A program made the translations under genes and the position numbers. The notes beneath the pieces are model-generated. The model did not search any database. It was not told the DNA's origin and saw only the letters and a list, made by a program, of their open reading frames with translations. 64,000 nt of DNA, taken from assembly GCA_965220855.1 (NCBI GenBank), contig CBDCQY010000001.1, positions 992,001 through 1,056,000 of the forward strand, given 5' to 3'. Positions 51,629 through 59,871 of the stretch are shown here, piece by piece. Each line of letters begins with the position of its first letter. Position 1 is the stretch's first letter. The stretch comes from Bin95 sp965220855. GTDB taxonomy: Bacteria; Pseudomonadota; Alphaproteobacteria; Bin95.

Positions 51629-52230
51629 GCCCGCCGACGCTCATCGTCATTGCGGGGCCGAACGGCGCCGGCAAATCGACCCTGACCCGTGCGGCGCGCT
51701 TTCCGGGCGCGCGCGTCTTCGATCCCGACGCCGCCGCCCGCGATCTGGCCCCGGACGATCCGGCCCGCGCCGCCGTGCTCGCCGGCCGCCGCATGGCGCG
51801 AGCGCGGCGGCTGGCGCTGGCGGCGGGCGAAAGCTTGGCGGTGGAGACGACCCTGGCCGGCCGGGACATCCTGCGGTTGATGCAGGACGCGCGCCGGGCG
51901 GGCTACCGGGTCGAACTGCATTATGTCCGGCTGGAATCGGAAGAGATGCATCTGCGCCGCGTCGAGTGCCGGGTCGCGGCCGGCGGACACGATGTGCCGG
52001 AGGCGGATCTGCGCCGGCGCTTCGCCCGCTCGATGGCCAATCTGCCCCGCGCGATGACGCTCGCCGACGAGACCCGGCTCTACGACAATGACCGGCCCGG
52101 CGCACCTCTCCGCGAGATCGCCGTGTTCCCGAACGGCCCGCCGCCCGACTGGGCGGTCGAAGCCCGCCTCGGAGCGTTGGGCCCGCCGAAGAACATCGCG
52201 AGGCCGACACCCGCCTCGGCCTTCTTCTGA
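51625..52230 (+). CDS. Zeta-toxin-like P-loop kinase (COG4185-type)
   Basis: P-loop protein of 201 residues. Walker A is GPNGAGKS (11-18), followed by RVFDPDAAARDL and VETTLAGRD, the order seen in zeta-toxin/COG4185 predicted ATPases. Zeta toxins phosphorylate UDP-N-acetylglucosamine and block wall synthesis, but many COG4185 proteins are not proven toxins. The GTG start overlaps the stop of the small gene upstream, a layout like antitoxin-toxin pairs. The true epsilon antitoxin fold is not recognisable there. Confidence 0.85.
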   Translation: MSPPTLIVIAGPNGAGKSTLTRAARFPGARVFDPDAAARDLAPDDPARAAVLAGRRMARARRLALAAGESLAVETTLAGRDILRLMQDARRAGYRVELHYVRLESEEMHLRRVECRVAAGGHDVPEADLRRRFARSMANLPRAMTLADETRLYDNDRPGAPLREIAVFPNGPPPDWAVEARLGALGPPKNIARPTPASAFF

Positions 52231-52357
52231 CGGCCAAAGACGCCTCTCGGTCTCACAGGTAATGAACGAGGGCAATGCGTGACAAGCCGGACGGCCGCTA
52301 CTATGGTGGTGAAGCGTTGGCGCTGTCGGATGCAGAAGCGAAAGGTTTGTCGGTTCC

Positions 52358-52861
52358 TTGGCTGAACATGCTCCATACGCCGCTGCGACTCTCAAGGGGC
52401 GCGAGCGCATCCGGCTGTCGGAATGGGCGCGCCGCGAGGGGATCGCGCGCATCACCGCCTACAGGATGCTCAAGCGGGGGCTGCTTCCGGTGCCCACCGA
52501 GCGTTCGCCCACGGGCAGATGGTATGTGTTGGTGAACACGGCCAGTGTCGGAAAGGCGGCGATCTACGCCTGCGCCGCCGCCGGCCCGATGCAGGTGGCG
52601 GACATCAACAATCAGATCGCGGCGCTGTCAGAGTGGATGTCAGAACGGCGCATGAGCGCCTTCACCGTCGTGCGGGAAATCCTGCATCAGGAAGCCGGCG
52701 AGCGACCCGGGCTGGAGCGCCTGCTCAGCGACCGGGAGATCACCTGGATCGTCATCGCCCATCCCGAGATCATCGGTGTATCGCATTATCGTTTGCTGGT
52801 TTCTGCGCTGCATCCGCAGGGGCGGGCGATCCTTTCAGCCTCACCGTCTATCGGGAGTTGA
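52358..52861 (+). CDS. Catalytically dead IS607-type serine recombinase (MerR-like HTH plus resolvase fold)
   Basis: The 167 residues follow the IS607 TnpA layout. RLSEWARREGIARITAYRML (19-38) with LPVPTERSPTG is the MerR-like DNA-binding part, and AIYACAAAGPMQVADINNQI (68-87) to IVIAHPEIIGVSHY is the resolvase fold. Active relatives read YARVSS and VEHRDRLxRFG. Here the catalytic Arg and Ser positions are Cys and Ala (YACAAA), and the second Arg cluster has become AHPEIIGVSH. The frame is intact, so it may be kept as a regulator. The TTG start is uncertain; the conserved part begins near residue 18. It overlaps the pentapeptide gene tail to tail by 14 bases. Confidence 0.72.
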   Translation: MAEHAPYAAATLKGRERIRLSEWARREGIARITAYRMLKRGLLPVPTERSPTGRWYVLVNTASVGKAAIYACAAAGPMQVADINNQIAALSEWMSERRMSAFTVVREILHQEAGERPGLERLLSDREITWIVIAHPEIIGVSHYRLLVSALHPQGRAILSASPSIGS

Positions 52862-53894
52862 GCTCGGTTTCCCGTTCGGCTCGCCAGGAGATTGTGCCTC
52901 GCGAATCGTCAAGATTGGCGCCGTCCAGCGACGCTTTGACGCCATGCAGGTCGGCTTCGACTAGATACGCGTTGGTGACCCGCGCGTCATCCAGCACCGC
53001 GTTGCGGAATGTGGACCGAAAGGCTTGTATTCCTTGGAGATCGGCGCCGGTCAGGTCCGCCTCCGTCCACACGCTCTGCGCCGCCGCCGCGCCTGCGAAG
53101 GACGCGCCCGTCAGGATCGCGTTGGGAAACAGGGCGCCATCGAGAACCGCTCTCTCGAAACGGGCGCCGGGCGCGCTCGATTTGGCGAACAGCGCGCCGG
53201 CAAACTGACCCTCGACCAGATCGGCCTCGGCCAAGTCGCATTCCGCAAAGATCGTTCGTTCCGCCCGGCGAAAGCGCGCCCTTGCAAGGGCGCTTTGATA
53301 CAGATTGCATGTGTCGAAACGCGCTGTGGAGAAGTCGACGTCATTGCCGCTCGCGCGGATAAAGCTGCAACGCTCGAATTGCGCGTGGTCGAGCTTCCAT
53401 ACCGTCAGATCGACTTCCACAGCACTGGCGCCGTTCCAGCTGGCGTGCTCCGCTTCCACCACGCCGAAAACACAGCCCGATATGGTCAGATCCTGTTGCT
53501 CGCGCGCCGCTCCCTGGAGCGTCAGGCGGTCCAGTCTGCTCTCGGACAGAATGAGCCGGCGCCCGGCCTGTTGAAGGTCGATACAGGAAAGAGCACACTG
53601 CGACAGAAGGGCCCCTGAAAGCACGCCGCCGGCAACGGAAAAACCGGTTCCCTTGCAATCGATCCATCGCGTGTCCGAGATCTGGCAGCCTTCGAAGATG
53701 CAGTCGTCGAAACGGCAGCGGACGAACATGGCCTGTTCGAATATCACCCCTTCGAACCGCACGCGTTCGAAGGCGCAGTCCTGAAACACGACCTCGGTGA
53801 CATCCTCGCCCTGTATCCATTCGTCGCTCCAGGTGGCGCCGACGACCGGCACGCCGGCGCGGCGATGCGCTCCTACCGGGTCTCGATATTGCAT
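52848..53894 (-). CDS. Pentapeptide-repeat protein, last gene of the sheath operon
   Basis: The 348 residues are mostly pentapeptide repeats of the A(D/N)LxX type, forming a right-handed quadrilateral beta helix. Two stretches are clear, at about residues 35-80 (VVFQDCAFERVRFEGVIFEQ) and 180-330 (FDTCNLYQSALARARFRRAE; ADLTGADLQG). About 25 residues ahead of the repeats look non-repetitive. Its ATG overlaps the stop of the helical-repeat gene (TGATG), so it is coupled to that gene. Pentapeptide proteins occur beside some T6SS loci, but their role there is not established, and others mimic DNA. Function here is unknown. Confidence 0.88.
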   Translation of the reverse strand: MQYRDPVGAHRRAGVPVVGATWSDEWIQGEDVTEVVFQDCAFERVRFEGVIFEQAMFVRCRFDDCIFEGCQISDTRWIDCKGTGFSVAGGVLSGALLSQCALSCIDLQQAGRRLILSESRLDRLTLQGAAREQQDLTISGCVFGVVEAEHASWNGASAVEVDLTVWKLDHAQFERCSFIRASGNDVDFSTARFDTCNLYQSALARARFRRAERTIFAECDLAEADLVEGQFAGALFAKSSAPGARFERAVLDGALFPNAILTGASFAGAAAAQSVWTEADLTGADLQGIQAFRSTFRNAVLDDARVTNAYLVEADLHGVKASLDGANLDDSRGTISWRAERETELNSR

Positions 53895-55345
53895 CAGCCC
53901 TCGCCTGTCAGTTCGCGCATGGCTTTTGCCGCCCGGTCGGCGGCGCCGCGCCAGCCATGGCGCGAATCCATGCGAATGACGCGTATCGCCGGCCAGACCC
54001 GTTCCGGCAATGGCCCCGCCCAGAACGGATCTCCTGGCGGCGCCGCCACGATCGTTGGCCTGCCCGCCGATGCTTCGCGAAGCGCCGCTTCCGCGCCGCA
54101 GATGCGCACTGCGGCGGAGATCGGGCTGCGAGCGCGGCGCCCGAGTTCGCCAAGTCGCTCCATTTCCGATTTCGGCCATGCATGCCCGACGCCGGTCGGC
54201 TCCGCGAGTGGCGCCTCGATCCATATACCCGCGCCCTTCGAGGGTTGCGCCGGGGCCGGTTGCGGCGGCAGCAGATCGATGAGCGAGCCGTCGTCCACCA
54301 CCAGATGCGGGACCGTCTCCCGATCCGGAACAACGCCCTTGCCGAGATCGAATACCGAAATATCGGCAGGTGTAGCCATGGCGGCCTCGATCCATGGCTG
54401 CCAGCGGTGCGGATGCGTGCGCCAGACATGAACTATTGCGCCTTTGCGAAAAATCCCGGTAGCCGCCGGGTCCGGCGCGACATTACCCGAAAGCAGCCGG
54501 ACCGCCGGCTCGGCCGGCGCCGCAAGGGCTCCGGCCGGTTGCGACCATCTGCGAGCCAGCGCGGCGTTGCCACTCAGCACGGCGAGCTCGACTCGGGCCG
54601 CCGCCGTCCACTGCGACTCGCCCGAGAAACGCTCCCAAGCCTCGGCGCCCAGGCCCGCCGTCCAAGCCAGTCTAGCGATCGATGGCGCCATATCCTCCGG
54701 AAGATCGGGGGCTTCGAGCAGCGCCCTGGCGAATCGTTCGAGCTGTTCGAACCGCCGGCTCCGCGCCAGGATCGACGCCACCAGAAGCGAGATCCCGCCG
54801 GCCGCCATGGCGTCCGGGATCGGCGCGGCGCCTAGCAGATAGGGCTCCACGAACCGGAACGCGGCGTCGATGCGATTCAGCGCCAGCGCGGCGCGGGCGC
54901 CGACCAGAGCCGACGCCGCATGCAGTGGAAGGGCCTGCGCGGCGCGTTCGGCTCCCGCATGGTCGGCCAGCGCATGGCGTCGGCGGGCAAGCGCTACGGT
55001 CCCCGCCGCATCGCCTGTCGCCGACAATTGCTCCAGGCGGCGCAGCCCGGCAACCATGGCGCCTGATGCGACCAAGGTTTCGGCTTCGAGCAGACGCATG
55101 GCGGCGCTACGCTTTTCGCCGTCCGCCCGCGCCAGTCGAAGCGCCTCCAGCACCTGCCCGTCGGCAAGCTGACGCCACCCGTCGCCGCCAAGCGCCGCCG
55201 CGCGAACCGGATCACCGCAGGCCAGCGCCAGCGCCGCCCTGCGCTCCATCGAGGCGCCCCCCCACGCATCGAACAGCAGCTGCGCGGCGAGAGGTTGTGC
55301 GCTGCGAAGCCGGACGGCTGTCGCGAGCGCCCGATCGACGCCCAC
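53894..55345 (-). CDS. Uncharacterised helical-repeat protein in the sheath operon
   Basis: A 483-residue protein I do not recognise. Residues 1-250 look like TPR/HEAT-type helix pairs rich in Ala, Leu and Arg (AALALACGDPVRAAALGG; RLARADGEKRSAAMRLLEAE). Residues 290-483 look like a separate alpha/beta domain (GIFRKGAIVHVWRTHPHRW; ISVFDLGKGVVPDRETVP), with a proline-rich break at about 355. No signal peptide or membrane helix. It starts at GTG 24 bases after tssC; no earlier start is possible because of an in-frame stop. It may be a structural or regulatory partner of the sheath. It is not a recognisable TssA, E, F, G or K. Confidence 0.75.
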   Translation of the reverse strand: MGVDRALATAVRLRSAQPLAAQLLFDAWGGASMERRAALALACGDPVRAAALGGDGWRQLADGQVLEALRLARADGEKRSAAMRLLEAETLVASGAMVAGLRRLEQLSATGDAAGTVALARRRHALADHAGAERAAQALPLHAASALVGARAALALNRIDAAFRFVEPYLLGAAPIPDAMAAGGISLLVASILARSRRFEQLERFARALLEAPDLPEDMAPSIARLAWTAGLGAEAWERFSGESQWTAAARVELAVLSGNAALARRWSQPAGALAAPAEPAVRLLSGNVAPDPAATGIFRKGAIVHVWRTHPHRWQPWIEAAMATPADISVFDLGKGVVPDRETVPHLVVDDGSLIDLLPPQPAPAQPSKGAGIWIEAPLAEPTGVGHAWPKSEMERLGELGRRARSPISAAVRICGAEAALREASAGRPTIVAAPPGDPFWAGPLPERVWPAIRVIRMDSRHGWRGAADRAAKAMRELTGEG

Positions 55346-55369
55346 CTTGCCGGCCGCGAGCGTCGCTGC

Positions 55370-56845
55370 CTAACCCGAAGGCGCGGGCAGATCCGCAACC
55401 AACCGCAATGACGCCGTCAGCTCCTCAAGCTGGAAGTGCGGGCGCAAGTGCGCGACGGCCGTGTAACTTCCGGGCTTGCCGGCCACCTCGCGGACCTGGA
55501 CGCGCGCTTCCCTGAGCGGATAACGCGCCTTGGTTGCGTGCGAAGCCGAATCATCGGAGGTCACATATTGCGCGATCCAGTTATTCAGAAAGCGCTCGAT
55601 CTCGACGCGCGACGAGAACCCGCCGATCTTGTCGCGAATGATCGCTTTCAGATAGTGGGCAAACCTGGAGCAGGCGAGAATATAGGGCAGGCTCGCCGAC
55701 AGGCGCGCATTGGCGTTCGCTTCCGCTTCGACATATTTGGCCGGACGATTGACCGTCGAACCTGAGAACACCACCGCGAAGTCGGTGTTTCTCGCGTGGC
55801 AGAGGCTGACGATACCCTGATCCGAAAGCTCCTTCTCCCGCCGGTCGGTGATCGTGATCTCCGTTGGACATTTGGATATCCGGGACCCCGAGAGCGACGC
55901 GAAGGAATGCAGCGGCAGATTGGCCACCTTGCCGCCTCCCTCGGTGCCGCGAATCGCGGACGGCCAGCCATATTCGGCGAAGGACTTCATGATGAGATCG
56001 CCGACTGCCCAGCAGGACGGACCCCAGAGATACCGGCTGTGTTCGCTGCCGTCCACATCCTCCACGAAGTCCATGTCCTCCACGGGCTCCGAGTCCGGTC
56101 CCCAAGGCAGCCGCACCAGCGTGCGTGGCGCGGTGAGCACCAGATAGCGGGAGTCCGCGCTGTCGCGGAGCGAATTCCAGGCCGCCATCTCGCTCGACTC
56201 GAAAATCTTGCCGATGTCGATCGGGCGATCCAGTTCGGTAAAGCTGTCGAGGTCCAGCAGGCCCGGCGTCGCGCTCGCGATGAACGGCGCATGAGCCATG
56301 GCCGCAACCGCCGACATGTTGCGAAGGAACTGGATATCGGGCGGCGAGCGGCCGAACTCCATATCGCCGATCAGGAACGTATATGGCGTGCCTCCAAGGG
56401 TGCCATATTCATTCTCATACACGCTCTTGAAGAAGTGCGACTGATCGAAGCCGGGGGCCCGGGAAAAATCGCGCGCGATTTCGCTGCGACGGCAATTGAA
56501 CACCCGAACCTTGAGCGACGAGCTCAGTTCGTTCTCCGAAACCAGACGATTCAGATTGCGCCAACTTGCCTCGAGCTTCTGAAATTTCTGGTCGTGGAGA
56601 ACGCGATTGACCTGCGCCGAAATCAGACGATCCAGCGCTGCGATGCGCTCTGCGATCGCGCGTTTGGCGCTGCCGTCGACCTTGCTGCCGGCCTTGGTCG
56701 CCTCCTCGATGAAGCCGGCGAGCATGCCGCGCGCGCCTTCGATCTGATGCGCATCGCGCGCCAGCCGGCCTTCGTCGAGAATCTGATCCAGTATCGTTCG
56801 CTCCGCAGCCGTCTGACTGGCCGCTGACTGCGTGGCGTCGGCCAT
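55370..56845 (-). CDS. tssC: Type VI secretion sheath large subunit TssC (VipB)
   Basis: Large protomer of the contractile sheath, which polymerises with TssB around the Hcp tube. The 491 residues are full length for the family. Hallmarks are VLHDQKFQKLEASWRNLNRL (about 83-102), YENEYGTLGGTPYTFLIGDM (about 144-163) and the C-terminal LRPHFQLEELTASLRLV. The N-terminal helix that ClpV grips is present. The ATG overlaps the tssB stop (TGATG) with GGAGGG upstream; a GTG one codon earlier is also possible. No Hcp gene for the tube is nearby. Confidence 0.96.
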   Translation of the reverse strand: MADATQSAASQTAAERTILDQILDEGRLARDAHQIEGARGMLAGFIEEATKAGSKVDGSAKRAIAERIAALDRLISAQVNRVLHDQKFQKLEASWRNLNRLVSENELSSSLKVRVFNCRRSEIARDFSRAPGFDQSHFFKSVYENEYGTLGGTPYTFLIGDMEFGRSPPDIQFLRNMSAVAAMAHAPFIASATPGLLDLDSFTELDRPIDIGKIFESSEMAAWNSLRDSADSRYLVLTAPRTLVRLPWGPDSEPVEDMDFVEDVDGSEHSRYLWGPSCWAVGDLIMKSFAEYGWPSAIRGTEGGGKVANLPLHSFASLSGSRISKCPTEITITDRREKELSDQGIVSLCHARNTDFAVVFSGSTVNRPAKYVEAEANANARLSASLPYILACSRFAHYLKAIIRDKIGGFSSRVEIERFLNNWIAQYVTSDDSASHATKARYPLREARVQVREVAGKPGSYTAVAHLRPHFQLEELTASLRLVADLPAPSG

Positions 56846-57366
56846 CACGAGCCCTCCTTGTCATCGTCATCCGTCAAGCCCAGTTCGGCGCGAAGCATCT
56901 CTTGCTTGTCGGCATCCGCCAGAATGTCGCCCAGAATGCCGTCGAGCTTGTCATTGGCTTCGACCTTGCCGAACAGGTCGGTCAACTGCCGCCGGGCTTC
57001 GAGAAGCTTTGCGGTTTCCGGAAGCTGCGATGCGACACCCATCGGCGAGAAGTCGTCGAGCGAGTTGAACTCCAGCGAGGCCGCGATTTCCTCGTCCTCA
57101 CCGCCGGTGATCTCGTTCGGAACGGTTAGCTGCAGGCGCGGGCCGATTCGCTTCATGAAGCGATCAACACCGCCTTGCTCCACCTCGACGAACTGCCTGT
57201 CGTTGTAGGTGGTCGGATCGTCGGCGTCGCCGGACAGGTCCGAAACAACCCCCGCCACCATGGGCAGGTCGCGAGAAGCGGTGGCTCCGCCATCCTCGAC
57301 GTCGTAGGTGATCTGGACGCGCGGCGGCCGGACCCGGCCTACCCGTTGCTGGCTGGAATCGGACAT
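56845..57366 (-). CDS. tssB: Type VI secretion sheath small subunit TssB (VipA)
   Basis: Small sheath protomer and obligate partner of TssC. The 173 residues match the family along their whole length. RVRPPRVQITYDVEDGG (11-27), LPMVAGVVSDLSG (34-46) and NDRQFVEVEQGGVDRFMKRI are typical, with a helical C-terminal tail (LTDLFGKVEANDKLDGILGD) for sheath packing. It follows tssH by about 66 bases and overlaps tssC at its end. Confidence 0.95.
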   Translation of the reverse strand: MSDSSQQRVGRVRPPRVQITYDVEDGGATASRDLPMVAGVVSDLSGDADDPTTYNDRQFVEVEQGGVDRFMKRIGPRLQLTVPNEITGGEDEEIAASLEFNSLDDFSPMGVASQLPETAKLLEARRQLTDLFGKVEANDKLDGILGDILADADKQEMLRAELGLTDDDDKEGS

Positions 57367-57432
57367 TGCGGAGTCTCCTTCTGTTGGCGATAGCCCGGCG
57401 GCGCGGCCTCTGGGCCAGCTTTCGGGATCATA

Positions 57433-59787
57433 TCATGCTTCGGCTTCGAGTGTGTCAATTTTGGTTTCGGCGCCGACAGGGGTGGCCTCCGCCTCCTTGT
57501 CGGGTTCGGCCGGCGCTCCGCTGACGTGGAAGCCGTCGTCGCTGCGCTCGACGCGGGCGGCGCCCGGCGCCTCGCCGGCCCCGAGCCGGTCGAGCACATA
57601 TTCCGCGATCGTCGGGCGGATCGAGCCGGCGATAATGCCGTCCAGAAAACGCGCGCCCTGGGGTGTAGTCTTGACCCGTTCGGTGAGCCAGCCCAGCACA
57701 TTCTCGTCGAAGGCGAGTTCAGCGCGATGTGAGGCCCGGTAGGACTCGGCGAGTCTGTCGAGACGCATTCCGGCGATGGTCGCCAGCGAGTCCTCGCCCA
57801 GCGGCCAATAGGGTACGACCTGCAACCGGCCGATAAAGGCGGCGGGAAAGTGCTGCGCCAGCGCCTTTCTGATGGACTCGTGGAACTCGTCCTCATAAGG
57901 CGGCGGATCGGCCATGGCGGCCCGCTCGATGACCGTATCTCCGGCGTTGGTCGTCAGGATGATGAGCGCATTGGAGAAGTCGGCCTCGATTCCCTCGGCG
58001 TCTTCCATCCAGCCCCGGTCGAGAACCTGATAGAGCATCTCGATGACGTCGCCATGAGCCTTTTCGATCTCGTCCAGCAACACCACGGAGTAGGGTGTGC
58101 GCCGAATACCTTCGGTCAACACCCCACCCTCGCCATATCCGACATAGCCGGCCGGCGCGCCCTTGAGGCCCGATACGGTGTGCGCCTCCTGATATTCGGA
58201 CATGTTGATCGTGAGGATCCGGCCGCCGAACAGCACATCGGCGATGGCGTGGGCGGTCTCGGTCTTACCGACGCCCGACGGGCCGCAGAACAGCAGCGCC
58301 CCCACCGGTTTGCGCCGGTCCGAAAGGCCGGCCAGATACGCTCTCGCCTGAGCAGCGCAGCGCGCCAGGGCGTCGTCCTGCCCGACGACCCGACCCGCGA
58401 GCGTCTGCTCCAACTGAGCCGCCGTCCGGCTTACATCCGACAACATGCCGCCGATCGGAACCCCGGTGAGGTCCGAAACGACGGCCGCAACATCCTCCTC
58501 GACCACGACAGTGGCGGCGGCTTCCCCGTTTGCGGCGGCGTCGGCCGCCGGTGGGCGCATCCGCGCTCTGGCGCAGGCCGAATCGAGGGCGACGACCGCC
58601 TTGTCAGGAAGTTGGCGTCCGACGATGTATCGCCGCGAGAGGGCGACAGCCGCGTCCAGAACGTTCTCGCCGAATTCGACCCGGTGATGCTCCGCGATGG
58701 CGGGCGACATGCCCGTGATGATCCGCAGCGCCTCCTCATGGTCGGGTTCCTGGATGCGCACGGGCGCAACCCGCCGCGCCAGACCCGGATCGGGCTCGAT
58801 ATAGCGGCGCCACTCGCGCCATCCGCATGTGCCCAGGATTCGCACCGATCCGGCGCTCAGCACGCTGCGGAGCGCATCCGCGCCTTGGCTCTGGTCTCCG
58901 AACAGCAGGTGGATATCGTCCACGTATAGGATCATGCCGGTGCCGTCCACCTCCCGCGTAATCGCCTGAAGGCGTTCTTCCAGCGCCCCGCGAACGGACG
59001 CGCCGGCGCGGAGCGCGGACACGTCCAGCGACCAGACCGGGGTGTCGTGCAGGGCTGCGGGCACGCTGTCGGAACCATGCGCCAGAGCGTCGATGAAACC
59101 CAGGGCGCAGGCGGTCTTTCCGACTCCCGATTCGCCGACCACGACAGCGGAATTCTGTCGTCGGCGCAGCAGAATGGACGCAATCGCGCGCATCGGCGTC
59201 TGAAAGCCGACCACGGGATCGAAACCCTCGTCGCGCGCCGCCGCGATCAGATCGCGGCCATAGCGCGATAATTCCGGATATTCCGGGTCGCTCGAAGCGC
59301 CCGCCGCCGCCGGCGCGCCGGGCGATGCGGCCGCTCCGGCGGAGGCGGCCAGGGCGGCGAGGTCCACCCGCCCGAAGCCCGGCAGGGACGCCACCAGCTT
59401 TGGCCAGGATTCGCCGCGGCGCGCAAGCGTCTCGAAGAATCGCACCGGCGACACGGAGGGATCGCCATACTCGTCGAAGGACAGCGACCACGCTTCGCGC
59501 AGCAGATGGGCCAGAGACTCGCTGAAGGTCGGCAGAGCGCCGCCGGGGCTTCGAGGTTCCCGGGCGATTTCGCTGGCAAGCCAAGTCTCCATCGCCGGCG
59601 CATCGCAACCGGCGCGGTCCAGCGCCTGAATCACGGTCGGCCCGACGCCGCGGTCGCGAAGCAGCGCCAGCAGGAACATCTCCACGCTGATGCTGCTGCG
59701 TCCGTCGCGTGCAGCGGTGTCCGCAGTCGAATGCAGCACCCGGCGCGCATCCTGGTCCAGATGCTCGTAAATCTTTCTTAGGTTCAC
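57433..59787 (-). CDS. tssH: Type VI secretion unfoldase TssH/ClpV, lacking the middle domain
   Basis: AAA+ machine that strips contracted TssBC sheaths for reuse. The 784 residues contain a Clp-N domain (1-150), AAA1 with Walker A GESGVGKT (218-225), AAA2 with GPSGVGKT, pore loop GYVGYGEGG and Walker B VVLLDEIEKAH, and the ClpV-type GWMEDAEG. Usual ClpV proteins are near 870-900 residues. The shortfall is the coiled-coil middle domain: after ALDSACARARM only about 25 Ala-rich residues lead into AAA2. Walker B of AAA1 reads YVDDIH, with Asp for the catalytic Glu. It starts at GTG (VNLRKIYEHLD) and is first in the operon. Confidence 0.93.
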   Translation of the reverse strand: MNLRKIYEHLDQDARRVLHSTADTAARDGRSSISVEMFLLALLRDRGVGPTVIQALDRAGCDAPAMETWLASEIAREPRSPGGALPTFSESLAHLLREAWSLSFDEYGDPSVSPVRFFETLARRGESWPKLVASLPGFGRVDLAALAASAGAAASPGAPAAAGASSDPEYPELSRYGRDLIAAARDEGFDPVVGFQTPMRAIASILLRRRQNSAVVVGESGVGKTACALGFIDALAHGSDSVPAALHDTPVWSLDVSALRAGASVRGALEERLQAITREVDGTGMILYVDDIHLLFGDQSQGADALRSVLSAGSVRILGTCGWREWRRYIEPDPGLARRVAPVRIQEPDHEEALRIITGMSPAIAEHHRVEFGENVLDAAVALSRRYIVGRQLPDKAVVALDSACARARMRPPAADAAANGEAAATVVVEEDVAAVVSDLTGVPIGGMLSDVSRTAAQLEQTLAGRVVGQDDALARCAAQARAYLAGLSDRRKPVGALLFCGPSGVGKTETAHAIADVLFGGRILTINMSEYQEAHTVSGLKGAPAGYVGYGEGGVLTEGIRRTPYSVVLLDEIEKAHGDVIEMLYQVLDRGWMEDAEGIEADFSNALIILTTNAGDTVIERAAMADPPPYEDEFHESIRKALAQHFPAAFIGRLQVVPYWPLGEDSLATIAGMRLDRLAESYRASHRAELAFDENVLGWLTERVKTTPQGARFLDGIIAGSIRPTIAEYVLDRLGAGEAPGAARVERSDDGFHVSGAPAEPDKEAEATPVGAETKIDTLEAEA

Positions 59788-59822
59788 TGGAATTCGACCC
59801 CCAACGCGCAGATTGCCTGAAA

Positions 59823-59838
59823 CCGAATTCGATTTCGG
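59823..59838. promoter_or_regulatory. Palindrome downstream of the tssH promoter
   Basis: CCGAATTCGATTTCGG is a 16-base inverted repeat with only the central bases unmatched (half-site CCGAA). It lies between the -10 and the tssH start, where a repressor would block transcription, or it may form a leader hairpin. No binding protein can be named. Confidence 0.4.
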
Positions 59839-59843
59839 CGGGC

Positions 59844-59871
59844 AGTATATATGGCGGTAACGCGCTATCAA
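59844..59871 (-). promoter_or_regulatory. Sigma-70-like promoter of the tssH operon
   Basis: Read leftward, TTGATA (59871-59866) and TATACT (59849-59844) are separated by 16 bases. Each matches five of six consensus bases, making it the best promoter match I found in the window. The start codon of tssH is about 57 bases downstream of the -10. This suggests ordinary sigma-70 transcription rather than sigma-54. Confidence 0.6.

Noticed and set aside
53894..55345. TssA or another core T6SS protein for the helical-repeat protein
   Set aside because: No ImpA/TssA N-terminal or other core motif is visible, and the C-terminal part is unlike known subunits, so it was left unnamed.
52848..59787. A prophage tail or extracellular contractile injection cluster
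   Set aside because: TssB, TssC and ClpV are T6SS-type. No tail fibre, tape measure, capsid or gp25-like genes accompany them.
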